IMG/VR virus record: IMGVR_UViG_3300031510_000047
Coordinates: 1 to 21,051 of that record
Strand: one strand, 5' to 3'
Source: a virus
DNA: 21,051 nucleotides
How positions within the stretch are numbered: the first letter of the stretch is position 1; each line of letters starts with the position of its first letter. The notes below the pieces were generated by a model, which ran no database searches, was not told the origin of the DNA, and saw only the letters and a list, made by a program, of their open reading frames with translations. Shown piece by piece: positions 13,413 through 20,811 of the stretch. A program made the translations under genes and the position numbers.

Positions 13413-14099
13413 TTAGTGTTCGAGAAAAGTAATGGGTTGGTCGCTAGACCAGCAATAACCGCATGTTGCGCAGCTATCGGTTGTACCATTTTGTTCAGGA
13501 CACATTATACCAAGCGTCATGTCAGTGCCGACACCCACATGGGCACTAAATTTTGTGTTTTTATCGTCGGAAAATCGAATACGAAAACGTTGTGGGTAGA
13601 TGCGGTTTACGTTATTAATCATACTGCCTAGCAGGCTATTAAACGGCAGGTGCGTGTACCCAAACACGCGTAGATTTTCGTACTGTGCTAGCCACAGCTG
13701 CCATTGAACTATGTATTTCCCGTGATAGAAGTCTCCTAATACATGGAGACGCACGACGAATCCATTGGTATGCTTTTCATTGAGCGCGCGTAGCTGAACT
13801 TCAAGGTAACTTATGTAGTTTGGGTCAGTGTGATCAAAGCGATGTGCGAACGGCATGTTGTCGCCATAGCAGTTATCCCATTGCTCACACTCAGTAGGGC
13901 AGGTGGCTCGCTCTTCTAGAGTCAGCGAGTACATTGTCATACCTTTCCACATTTTTACTGTGACTTTGTCACCTAGCTTTTTGTTTTGTTTGCCGCGTTT
14001 TAACATGTTCAGGCTCGCGGGCTTTACGCCCTTGCGGTATCTCGTCGTTGGTGGGCGTAGATTTTTTACTGGGATTAGGTTCACGGCTAATGATGTCAT
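13413..14099 (-). CDS. GP88-like Cys-rich phage protein
   Basis: A 228-residue protein with a conserved phage pattern: KGMTMYSLTLEERATCPTEC, WDNCYG, RLHVLGDFYHGKYIVQW, NLRVFGYTHLP and a C-terminal C-x2-C-x2-C cluster (DSCATCGYCW). This resembles the GP88/DUF7227 group, whose function is not known. Cys67, Cys71 and Cys77 (approximate) plus the C-terminal Cys set could hold a metal or iron-sulphur centre. AGGA lies eight bases before ATG 14099, so the start is good, but it lies inside the 98-residue ORF upstream. It is in the helicase-side operon. Confidence 0.65.
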   Translation of the reverse strand: MTSLAVNLIPVKNLRPPTTRYRKGVKPASLNMLKRGKQNKKLGDKVTVKMWKGMTMYSLTLEERATCPTECEQWDNCYGDNMPFAHRFDHTDPNYISYLEVQLRALNEKHTNGFVVRLHVLGDFYHGKYIVQWQLWLAQYENLRVFGYTHLPFNSLLGSMINNVNRIYPQRFRIRFSDDKNTKFSAHVGVGTDMTLGIMCPEQNGTTDSCATCGYCWSSDQPITFLEH

Positions 14100-14265
14100 C
14101 GAACACGTCCTGTTTAATTTCAGCTGTCTCGCTGCGGTTGAACTTCGATACTAGTTGCACGTCGCTCTTCTTGAGTCTGTGTGTCGTCCAGTAGATAGCT
14201 TCTGGCGGATCTGTGACGAGCTTGTACTCGACTGCGTTCCCAGCGCTTGTATAAAACATTTGCAT
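13969..14265 (-). CDS. Possible 98-residue protein, overlapping the GP88-like gene
   Basis: ATG 14265 follows AAAGGA by eight bases. The protein starts MQMFYTSAGNAVEYKLVTD and has a natural-looking composition to about residue 70, then a Lys/Arg/Pro-rich tail. It overlaps the next gene by 131 bases in another frame, which is more than usual for this phage. No family is recognised. The frame may be real in its first part only. Confidence 0.45.
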   Translation of the reverse strand: MQMFYTSAGNAVEYKLVTDPPEAIYWTTHRLKKSDVQLVSKFNRSETAEIKQDVFDDIISREPNPSKKSTPTNDEIPQGRKAREPEHVKTRQTKQKAR

Positions 14266-14320
14266 CTAATTGATCCTTTACGTGGCCTGTAAGTAAGGTT
14301 TTTAAATCATTGTTGGTCAT
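14120..14320 (-). CDS. Possible 66-residue protein or N-terminal part of a frameshifted gene
   Basis: ATG 14320 has GGAG seven bases upstream, a good ribosome site. The first 27 residues (MTNNDLKTLLTGHVKDQLDA...) look like a real helical N-terminus; the remainder is Arg/Gln-rich and looks like the shadow of the 98-residue frame, which is +1 to it. Either a short overlapping gene, or the true start of a gene continued in the other frame. Confidence 0.3.
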   Translation of the reverse strand: MTNNDLKTLLTGHVKDQLDANVLYKRWERSRVQARHRSARSYLLDDTQTQEERRATSIEVQPQRDS

Positions 14321-14335
14321 TGGCGTACTCCAAAC

Positions 14336-14626
14336 TTAGGGACTGACTTCTACCCATCGTAGTTTTCTATATGGAAAAGATTTGGTTTTTATAACGCACA
14401 GTTCTTCGCGCGTCATAGTTGCTTTCATGGCAAACAGTACGACTGATATAAATAATCCGCCAACCATTGCAGCCATCATGCCTCCGAATGTCCCTGCGAA
14501 CAGGAACATAAGAAGAGCAGTTGTGCCGATATCAATAGGTATGTCGAATGATATAACGCGTCGGATTCCAAACTTAAACAGTAGGAACAGAATGCCTAGC
14601 GCTGAGATAACTCCTGCAAATATCAT
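14336..14626 (-). CDS. Small membrane protein
   Basis: A 96-residue protein with two or three membrane segments (about residues 1-20, 30-52 and 53-70), separated by FGIRRVISFDIPIDIG and followed by a short charged tail. Small proteins of this plan recur in phage early regions; the function is unknown. AGGAC lies seven bases before ATG 14626. It follows the other small membrane gene by 38 bases and is downstream of a terminator, so it needs its own promoter or read-through. Confidence 0.6.
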   Translation of the reverse strand: MIFAGVISALGILFLLFKFGIRRVISFDIPIDIGTTALLMFLFAGTFGGMMAAMVGGLFISVVLFAMKATMTREELCVIKTKSFPYRKLRWVEVSP

Positions 14627-14664
14627 AGATAAGTCCTATACACGTAATTAAGATTATTAAATTG

Positions 14665-14835
14665 TCAATTGTCATTGGGTTTCCTGAAGTGAAAATACAA
14701 CACACAGCAAATAGCACCGACTAAAGCGGCGATATATATGCCTAGTGCTAACATGTGTGCAAAGAGTGTTAATAGAATAGCTACTGACATACCGTAGCCG
14801 AGGTATAGCAAGATTTTATTAGTAAGCTTTTTCAT
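14665..14835 (-). CDS. Small membrane protein, 56 residues
   Basis: A protein beginning MKKLTNKILLYLGYGMSVAI with two adjacent hydrophobic segments (about residues 8-28 and 29-47) and a short basic end. I chose ATG 14835, which has AGAG seven bases upstream; ATG 14859 (eight residues more) is also open but has no SD. It is the first gene after the terminator at 14887-14925. Function unknown; the pair of membrane genes could act in exclusion or lysis control, but nothing in the sequence shows it. Confidence 0.5.
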   Translation of the reverse strand: MKKLTNKILLYLGYGMSVAILLTLFAHMLALGIYIAALVGAICCVLYFHFRKPNDN

Positions 14836-14886
14836 TGGGAGTCTCTGTTCATGGTTCATGAGGATCAGTTAGATTCCGATCGGGAA

Positions 14887-14925
14887 TAAAAAAACCCTAC
14901 TAAGTAGGTGTGACTACGAAGTAGG
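14887..14925 (-). terminator. Intrinsic terminator after the RecB/Cas4-like gene
   Basis: On the minus strand CCCTACT-TC-GTAG, a six-base loop, CTAC-TT-AGTAGGG and then seven T. The two-part stem and clean U run make a standard intrinsic terminator. It ends the PolA-CsrA-primase-nuclease transcript 34 bases beyond the stop at 14959. Confidence 0.85.
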
Positions 14926-14958
14926 GCAAAGGTACGACACGGAGGAAACTACGTTTGT

Positions 14959-15708
14959 TTAGCTAACACCCCAATTACATTCTGGGTCGTCTCCTTTGCG
15001 GAAACTACACCATCTGCAATTGTCCTTACTGGGCGTTGGATTAAACTCTTTTTCAGTGGTCATCTTGACGGCGCGACGATGGAAAGCAGGAGCGAACAAC
15101 ATAGCTTGATCGCGTGTGTACTGCTTTGTAGTCGTCTCGCCTTTATCAAGATACCAGAATTCTGTTTGTACAAACTGGACGTGCGGGTAGCGGAAGAAAG
15201 TGCCAATCGCATACAGCAAACCTTGCTGCCCATGAGTGATCTCATTGCCCCACTTTTTACCTGTTTTGTAGTCGATGACGCGGGCTGATGTGTCGTCCTC
15301 TTGCACTAATGCATCGAGCTTGATACGCGCCCACGTAGCTTTTTCCATCCAGCCGACGACGGCCCAATCAATATCAAAGCCCCAATCGCCTTCGAGTTCT
15401 ACCTTTGCATTGATGTAGAGTTCACGGAGTTCTTCGAATTGGTCTTTGAATTTGAATAGTGTGTCGTGCATCTCACCCATCGTGCCGTTGACATAGTCTT
15501 CAGCGTACTGGTGGATTTGCGTACCGCGATCGGCTGCTGGACCGCTGGCTTCTTTAACGCCTTTGACTCGGCTTATATATGTTCTATAAGGGCATTCTTC
15601 GTAAACTTTAAGTGCTGAATAACTCCAGGCACGAACATCACCTAGCTTAGCCGGTTTTTCGAAATCGGGGAGGGGGTCGGGTCTCGTGTCCTGAGTCAAT
15701 TTAATCAT
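14959..15708 (-). CDS. RecB/Cas4-like PD-(D/E)XK nuclease with four cysteines
   Basis: A 249-residue protein of the PDDEXK_1 group. Motifs: RGTQIH with His66, KLDAL with Asp132, and VIDYKTGK with Asp146 and Lys148, giving the metal-binding set; then QGLLYAIG, the usual Q-rich helix. Cys39 (EECPYR) and Cys231, Cys234 and Cys244 (NCRWC, ECNW) are placed as in the [4Fe-4S] cluster of Cas4 and AddB nucleases. It probably processes DNA ends in replication or recombination. AGGA lies about eight bases before ATG 15708. A dyad (15732-15749) lies just upstream, and a terminator just downstream. Confidence 0.85.
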   Translation of the reverse strand: MIKLTQDTRPDPLPDFEKPAKLGDVRAWSYSALKVYEECPYRTYISRVKGVKEASGPAADRGTQIHQYAEDYVNGTMGEMHDTLFKFKDQFEELRELYINAKVELEGDWGFDIDWAVVGWMEKATWARIKLDALVQEDDTSARVIDYKTGKKWGNEITHGQQGLLYAIGTFFRYPHVQFVQTEFWYLDKGETTTKQYTRDQAMLFAPAFHRRAVKMTTEKEFNPTPSKDNCRWCSFRKGDDPECNWGVS

Positions 15709-15731
15709 TTCAATTCCTAAGAGTAATTAAA

Positions 15732-15749
15732 ATAATAGTAACGGTATTA
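15732..15749 (-). promoter_or_regulatory. Operator-like dyad, copy b
   Basis: TAATA-CCGTTAC-TATTA on the minus strand, overlapping the stop codon of the primase gene and 24 bases before the nuclease start. It also contains AACGGT-TAAT-ACCGTT. A TATTAT -10-like hexamer is its downstream half; no good -35 is seen. Confidence 0.6.
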
Positions 15750-18251
15750 ACCGTTTGCTGCAACAAGTAATTTTTTATCCTTGTCATCGAAGTACTTGTC
15801 AGTGACTTCTGTTAACTGGTCGGCGTCTAGTTTCCACGACGTTACAACTCCAGTTACTGGCGTTGAATTCCTTGTAGCGTTATTGAGTCGTTTTCGTTCT
15901 TTACTGACGCCGCAGCGTGCTGCTTTCTTTTGGAAGTCTCGTTGAGATAAACGATCGTCAGTCAGTACGCCATACACAACACGCATGTGCTCAAGAGGAA
16001 TGACTGAATATGGTTGTTGAGATTCTGCTACCCACTGTTTGACAAAACGTTGTGCGGTGGTGATTTCTTGCCCTTGCAATACGTTGGTTAGGCTGATGTC
16101 TAAGATGTCTAGGAAAAAGCTAAGGTTGCCATGTCTTACTGCAGCGAAGAACTCTTCCATAACAGACATAGTAACTTGAGCCATCTGTGCTTTTGCATTA
16201 TTAGCGATAGGCGTACGTACCAGCTGCTTGTTAACGTTGTAGTTACGCAGCAATGCGGCGAACTTATGCAGCTCAGCGCTGATGTCATCGATGCCTTCGA
16301 TAACTTCTGGATACACATGTTCTAACTTTTGTTCTTGGCGAGGCGCGATATTATATCGGCGGTCGCCTTCTTCAATTTTTACTGCATCCATACGGTTGGT
16401 TAAGAAGATGAAATTTGTATAGTTAGGCATCTCAACTTGGTTAGAACGCATGGCACGAATGGTCATCGTGTTTTCTGTAATAGCGTTCTTGAGCTTGTCA
16501 GCGATCTTCATAGCGCCTGAGTTGGCTGAGGCCATATGAAACTCGTCGACTACTAAGAAGAGTGCTTGTCGCATGTACAGGTTGAATTGCTCTTCGATGT
16601 TTTGTAATGCACGCATTGGTACGTGCTCGTTACCGAACAGGGGTCTGAGCACCTTGGTGTAGAAGATACCTTTACCAGTACCAGGGACACCTTGCAGTAC
16701 CCAAGCAGTCATTGCTTTTCTACGGGTCTGGAATATATAAGCAAGCCAGTTGGTGAAGTGCTCAACTTCGAGGTTTTGTCCTCCTAAGATGTGAGTCATC
16801 AACTTATAGATTAGTGGGCAGGAGTCCGCGATCTTAGCTGCGTCACCCATGCTAAGCGGTTCGTGCTCACGCTTTGACAAAAGGTATTCTGTTTTACGGA
16901 ACATGTTTACAAAGTACGGAACGGTTGACAGGTTGACTGCTGCTTCGTCACTTGCTGGATCGAATACGACTCTTGCGTCTGGCACAAAGTCAGGCCGACT
17001 TCTGCCGTGTGAGCGCATGAACCCTTCTATACTAGATGATGCGCAAGGCATTAGCGGGAAGTCTTCACTGAATTGATTAAGGTTTGGGTCGAACACACCG
17101 TTGTAATGTGTGTCTGTGTAGTAGTCACGCAAAGCAACTGGGAACGTAGCCCTACCTTCTTTAGCCATTTCTTCTTGGTATACATCGAAGAGCGTCTTGT
17201 AGAAGTCAGGATCTGCTTGCTCGATAGACCAAATAGGTTCGCCTTTAAAGTTGAACATGTACGTTGGATCTTCGAGTTTGAAGTAGTAGGCGTTGCTGTC
17301 TCCGCCGTTTACATTACACCGAATGTATGGAGGGTTTGTATCGTCGGTGATCTGTATTGACATACGATCTGGGTTAGTCAGAATTTCTTCTGATTTGTTA
17401 TCTACAGTTGCAATAGTGAGGCGTTCTTTTTTTGCATTGAAGCCACGTTTTACACGTAGTTTGTTCTTATGCTCGTTGCTCCTTTGATGGACCACCTCGG
17501 GGCTGATGTCACTCATCAGCTTACCTAGATCCAGTGTGTCAGTAATACCGGAAACACGCACGATCCGCTCATCGCAATCGGTGAACGGATCGTGGGTTCC
17601 GTCTTCAAAGGTAGGAGGAGCAATGAAGATTAGTTTTGAGTTGTCAGCTACGCTGATGTCTAGTGGGTACTTGAGAGAGTGCCCGTTAGACGACAGTTCT
17701 AGTTGTGATGAGAAGAGCTTAGACTCGAAGTTGCAGTGCTGGAACCAAAGCTTCATGGCTTTTGCAGGTAACGCATGGCTTAGCAGTATGAATATATGTA
17801 GCGAAACTTTCTCACCTTTGAGTCCAAGGCTGGCTGACGCTTGCGCAATGAAGCTGCAGTCTTGTACGGCTGCTGGAAGCTCGCGCATCACTACTTTTGC
17901 TAGTTTGCTGATATCGGTGCTATTAAACGTCTTTGGGTTTGTATGCCCTGGGATCGTAATGCCGTCGATGTCTAGTACAAGTAGATTGGAGTACGCAACA
18001 CGGTCAGTCTTGCCCGCGCGCGACTCGTTTTCTAGTGGGCGTTTAAGTCCACCTTTTAGTAGACAGTGACCGTTTGTTGAGTGGTCACGCATTAGCCGCT
18101 CAAGCATTGCTAAGCCAGTGCCGTCTAAAGGTATGGTGTGTTCGTGCGATGTTACGTTCTTAACGTGAGGGTATGGGGTGAACCCATTTATTACGGAGTG
18201 GTGTTTGCTTAACCGCTGTCCGCTAGCGGCTTCTAAGAATGTTAATTGCAT
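15747..18251 (-). CDS. Primase-helicase (AEP-like primase plus D5/DUF5906 SF3 helicase)
   Basis: An 834-residue protein. The N-terminal part (about 85-215) has archaeo-eukaryotic primase features: LLVLDIDG with Asp94 and Asp96, SLHIFI (His152) and LDISVADN with Asp198. The C-terminal part is a superfamily 3 helicase of the D5/DUF5906 type: Walker A GVPGTGKG at 521-528, Walker B LFLVVDEF at about 564-571, motif C FIFLTNR at about 614-620, then GDRRY at 629-633. It should prime and unwind at the phage origin. AGGAGGAG four bases before ATG 18251 is the strongest ribosome site in the early block and contains tandem GGA triplets of the type CsrA binds. A promoter-operator lies directly upstream. 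Confidence 0.9.
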   Translation of the reverse strand: MQLTFLEAASGQRLSKHHSVINGFTPYPHVKNVTSHEHTIPLDGTGLAMLERLMRDHSTNGHCLLKGGLKRPLENESRAGKTDRVAYSNLLVLDIDGITIPGHTNPKTFNSTDISKLAKVVMRELPAAVQDCSFIAQASASLGLKGEKVSLHIFILLSHALPAKAMKLWFQHCNFESKLFSSQLELSSNGHSLKYPLDISVADNSKLIFIAPPTFEDGTHDPFTDCDERIVRVSGITDTLDLGKLMSDISPEVVHQRSNEHKNKLRVKRGFNAKKERLTIATVDNKSEEILTNPDRMSIQITDDTNPPYIRCNVNGGDSNAYYFKLEDPTYMFNFKGEPIWSIEQADPDFYKTLFDVYQEEMAKEGRATFPVALRDYYTDTHYNGVFDPNLNQFSEDFPLMPCASSSIEGFMRSHGRSRPDFVPDARVVFDPASDEAAVNLSTVPYFVNMFRKTEYLLSKREHEPLSMGDAAKIADSCPLIYKLMTHILGGQNLEVEHFTNWLAYIFQTRRKAMTAWVLQGVPGTGKGIFYTKVLRPLFGNEHVPMRALQNIEEQFNLYMRQALFLVVDEFHMASANSGAMKIADKLKNAITENTMTIRAMRSNQVEMPNYTNFIFLTNRMDAVKIEEGDRRYNIAPRQEQKLEHVYPEVIEGIDDISAELHKFAALLRNYNVNKQLVRTPIANNAKAQMAQVTMSVMEEFFAAVRHGNLSFFLDILDISLTNVLQGQEITTAQRFVKQWVAESQQPYSVIPLEHMRVVYGVLTDDRLSQRDFQKKAARCGVSKERKRLNNATRNSTPVTGVVTSWKLDADQLTEVTDKYFDDKDKKLLVAANG

Positions 18252-18278
18252 GGCTCCTCCTACAGAGCTTTAGCATAA

Positions 18279-18304
18279 CAGTATTATAATACTGCTGCTA
18301 TTAT
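18279..18304. promoter_or_regulatory. Operator-like dyad, copy c, with perfect 16-base palindrome
   Basis: CAGTATTATAATACTG (18279-18294) is a perfect palindrome, and TAATA-CTGCTGC-TATTA (18287-18303) is the 17-bp dyad on the plus strand. It starts at the csrA stop codon and ends 28 bases before the primase start. Confidence 0.65.
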
Positions 18305-18315
18305 TAATTGTCGAA
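18281..18315 (-). promoter_or_regulatory. Promoter for the primase gene
   Basis: On the minus strand TCGACA (5 of 6 to TTGACA), a 17-base spacer and TATTAT, with the -35 inside the last codons of csrA and the -10 in the operator dyad. Layout and sequence are very like the trp/tac type of sigma-70 promoter. The primase can thus be made separately from csrA and polA. Confidence 0.55.
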
Positions 18316-18492
18316 GGAGGTCGCTTTGTTGAAAATTTCTAACCGATCGATCTTTATGTCTTCGGGGGCTTCAAATGTGAGCCTGACTTGATTACGATCT
18401 ATTTTAGATACTTTAACTTTCGCCAAAACGCCTTGTTCGTCATGGATAATGACTTCTTCGTCGAGCTTCCGTGTTAGTACTAGTCTTGGCAT
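18304..18492 (-). CDS. csrA: CsrA-family RNA-binding translational regulator
   Basis: A 62-residue CsrA homologue: PRLVLTRKLDEEVIIHD at the start, the KVSKIDRNQVRLTFEAP strand region and IDRLEIF near the end. Arg8 matches Arg6, and Arg50 matches Arg44, of E. coli CsrA; these are the main RNA-contact residues, so binding to GGA-containing mRNA leaders is likely to be kept. The usual GNQVR is RNQVR and a short insertion precedes it. CsrA dimers block or expose ribosome sites. The start lies two bases after the polA stop (TAA-TT-ATG) with no SD, so its translation depends on polA. Targets could be host or phage mRNAs; the sequence does not settle which. Confidence 0.92.
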   Translation of the reverse strand: MPRLVLTRKLDEEVIIHDEQGVLAKVKVSKIDRNQVRLTFEAPEDIKIDRLEIFNKATSFDN

Positions 18493-18494
18493 AA

Positions 18495-20300
18495 TTATTT
18501 ACTGTATCGGGTATCGTACCCGCCCTCCGCGTCGAGCGGAATGTCTGGAGCCCAGCTGGGTGGTGTACACATATGTCTTATGAGTTTCTCCATTGTAGCA
18601 TCTGGATTAATAGCTGCGCTAATTAAAACGATTTCATCGTGTACTGTCAGTACTACGTCTGCATCCAGGTCTTTGTCTGCTTGTATACGCAACATTGCGT
18701 CGGTAACAATCAGGCGAGATAGCGCCTGCACTACGTTTTCTGTAATGCGGCCCCCCCATGTTGATTCTGTGGTGCGGGACTCATACGTTAACTTGTTATC
18801 TTGAAAACGCAGGTCGTTGTAGTGAAGAGCAAGGCCGTTAGGCAGATGTATCTTACCTTTCTCGAAAGTAAGGCACCTCCATTGCTCGTAGTAATTCTGG
18901 TTTATGGTACTCGCTAGCTTTGTCTCTAGCTTTTTCCATAGGGAAGGCACACCAGAGTATGTACTGCGGTATGTATTTACAACGTCATACGCCTCATTAG
19001 TACTGAACTTCATGGGCGGCCCCATAGCACCAGCCTCCAATGTGGCTTGGAACTTGGGTGCGCCCATGCCGTAGCCTAGACCAAGCACAGCGGTCTTGCC
19101 GACAAACCGTTCGGTAGGGTCTTTGACTTTATCGATAGGGCGTCCATATATAATGGTCGCTAAATTGCTATAAATGTCATCGCCTTCTCTGAACTGTGCA
19201 AGCAGATCTTGCTCGTCAGCTAACCATGCGAGCATGCGTGCCTCGATGTTAGATAAGTCGGCAACGAAGACGAGCTTGCCTGGTGGTGACTGCAGCGCGA
19301 GTCGCAACGGTGATTTACGTGGCATGTTCTGCATGTTGATCTTTTCTGTACCACCGAAGCGGCCAGTGTGAGCTGCGTAGTAGCGCAGTGGTACAGAAAT
19401 AGTGCCGTCATCGTGCGTTGCGTCGATGAAGCGCTGCGCCCTGGTCTCGTTGATGCGACTCTTAACAGCTTTGCGTGCGTCCCAGATTAGCTTGTGTTCA
19501 GGGTACATCGCTTGCATCTGAGTGAACGCTTTGTCGTTCTTCCCTAGAGCAGGGATGTTTTCACCTGTGGTTGGGCTAACTTTGGTCGGCGGTATAATCT
19601 TGAGAGTTTCGTTAATGTATACAGCGAACTGCTGATTGGAGCTAAGTACCTTGCGGTCGACGCCCCCAGCCAAGATGGCTGCTTCACTAGCTGCGATAGT
19701 GTCGTCACGGAACGTGACTAACGCTTCACGGTCCACGATCAGCTTGGGTTCGCAAAACATACGACATGTCATGTCGATAAGATCAAGCTCACTCAGAGGC
19801 ATCTCATTGATCATCTTTCTATAGAGGGCATATGTTAAGTCGACATCTTGTATACAGTAGCCTGCAAGGGCTTGCTCTGTATCAGGGTCGAGGTCATACA
19901 TGCCTTTGGCGTCGATGAGTTCGTCACCTTTGCGCATTGATTCGTCGTCTGGGAAGTGCCGAATGGCACAGTCTTTAAGGCGGGCTGATTGACCAGGCGC
20001 GAGAGCGCGGGACATTGAGGCAGTATCTACATAGTATTTAGGTATGACACCGTAGTGGCGGGTTAGTATATAGCCATCGAAAGGGGTGTTGTGGCACACA
20101 ACTGTCGCGTCACTCCAGTCGATGTCATTGATCGCGGCTTGTGCTTCGTCTTCGCCGAACCATTCTGTTGCATCATGATCTATCTTGATGCCCACGCCCC
20201 ACACTTTGAATTGTTCGTGTCGGACGTAGTCCATCGTTGTCATTTTTGTAAGGGACATCTTGCTGTCGAAATATGTTTCGAAATCTAATGTTATGAGCAT
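18495..20300 (-). CDS. polA-like: Family A DNA polymerase
   Basis: A 601-residue replicative polymerase. 3'-5' exonuclease: Exo I DFET (Asp6, Glu8), Exo II NTPFDG (Asp75) and Exo III YCIQD (Tyr148, Asp152). Polymerase: motif A VADLSNIEAR (Asp348), motif B RFVGKTAVLGLGYG (Arg398, Lys402, Tyr410) and motif C VHDE (His554 to Glu556). The proofreading and polymerase residues are all present; there is no 5' nuclease domain, as usual in phages. Leu406 stands where E. coli Pol I has Phe762. AAGG about eight bases before ATG 20300 supports the start. It is followed directly by csrA. Confidence 0.95.
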   Translation of the reverse strand: MLITLDFETYFDSKMSLTKMTTMDYVRHEQFKVWGVGIKIDHDATEWFGEDEAQAAINDIDWSDATVVCHNTPFDGYILTRHYGVIPKYYVDTASMSRALAPGQSARLKDCAIRHFPDDESMRKGDELIDAKGMYDLDPDTEQALAGYCIQDVDLTYALYRKMINEMPLSELDLIDMTCRMFCEPKLIVDREALVTFRDDTIAASEAAILAGGVDRKVLSSNQQFAVYINETLKIIPPTKVSPTTGENIPALGKNDKAFTQMQAMYPEHKLIWDARKAVKSRINETRAQRFIDATHDDGTISVPLRYYAAHTGRFGGTEKINMQNMPRKSPLRLALQSPPGKLVFVADLSNIEARMLAWLADEQDLLAQFREGDDIYSNLATIIYGRPIDKVKDPTERFVGKTAVLGLGYGMGAPKFQATLEAGAMGPPMKFSTNEAYDVVNTYRSTYSGVPSLWKKLETKLASTINQNYYEQWRCLTFEKGKIHLPNGLALHYNDLRFQDNKLTYESRTTESTWGGRITENVVQALSRLIVTDAMLRIQADKDLDADVVLTVHDEIVLISAAINPDATMEKLIRHMCTPPSWAPDIPLDAEGGYDTRYSK

Positions 20301-20332
20301 CTAACTAACCTTTTTCTAAGCCACTTGTTGTT

Positions 20333-20371
20333 AAGCTGTTGCAGAGCTAGCAGCTTATTTTCTTTTTTTTT
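20333..20371 (+). terminator. Terminator-like hairpin on the plus strand, opposite to the genes
   Basis: AAGCTG and CAGCTT (20333-20338, 20351-20356) pair around a 12-base loop, then ATTTTC and a run of nine T follow on the plus strand. Only plus-strand transcripts would be ended here. No plus-strand gene is visible nearby, so it may stop antisense transcription or be chance. Confidence 0.35.
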
Positions 20372-20403
20372 GTGTCGATTTTGACTTGTTGGTTTGTTTG
20401 TTA

Positions 20404-20607
20404 TCAAAACGGCAACTCCGAGTTTTTTGCATCGGTTTCGTACTGGGCATAGATTTCACCCTCTATATTTTTAAACTGTGAGAGTAGTTCGTTATACAGG
20501 GTAGGTTGGCGGGACTTAATCCAGACAGCAGCGAACGCCAGGAACTCAGGGTGCGTGTTGTCTTTGTTAAAGGTAGTTGCGTGCTCTAGGTACTCTTTGG
20601 TATCCAT
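20404..20607 (-). CDS. Hypothetical 67-residue protein
   Basis: Begins MDTKEYLEHATTFNKDN and is helical with a polar, acidic tail. I chose ATG 20607, seven bases after GGAG; the ATG at 20613 is only one base from that SD and is less likely. No motif is recognised. It lies between the 63-residue gene and PolA, in the same operon. Confidence 0.55.
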   Translation of the reverse strand: MDTKEYLEHATTFNKDNTHPEFLAFAAVWIKSRQPTLYNELLSQFKNIEGEIYAQYETDAKNSELPF

Positions 20608-20619
20608 TTTCATACTCCG

Positions 20620-20811
20620 TTATGTTTGTTTTCTAAATATCTCCAGTACTGCACACCGTCGCCATTTGTTGTCGTTATACTGATCCTCAGTAATGACATA
20701 CATACGGTTGGGTGTGTGTTCGATGATTACGATGTACACAGTTTTCCTGAGCGTGTGCTGAATGAAGTCAGCTTCGCCCACTGCGCTTTCGTGGCATGTA
20801 AAGTACGACAT
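20620..20811 (-). CDS. Hypothetical 63-residue protein
   Basis: Begins MSYFTCHESAVGEADFIQ. Residues 25-45 (TVYIVIIEHTPNRMYVITED) form two strands, so a small alpha/beta or all-beta fold is likely. The start codon overlaps the stop of the DUF3310 gene in TAATG, so translation is coupled and the frame is well supported, although there is no SD. No named family is recognised. Confidence 0.6.
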   Translation of the reverse strand: MSYFTCHESAVGEADFIQHTLRKTVYIVIIEHTPNRMYVITEDQYNDNKWRRCAVLEIFRKQT

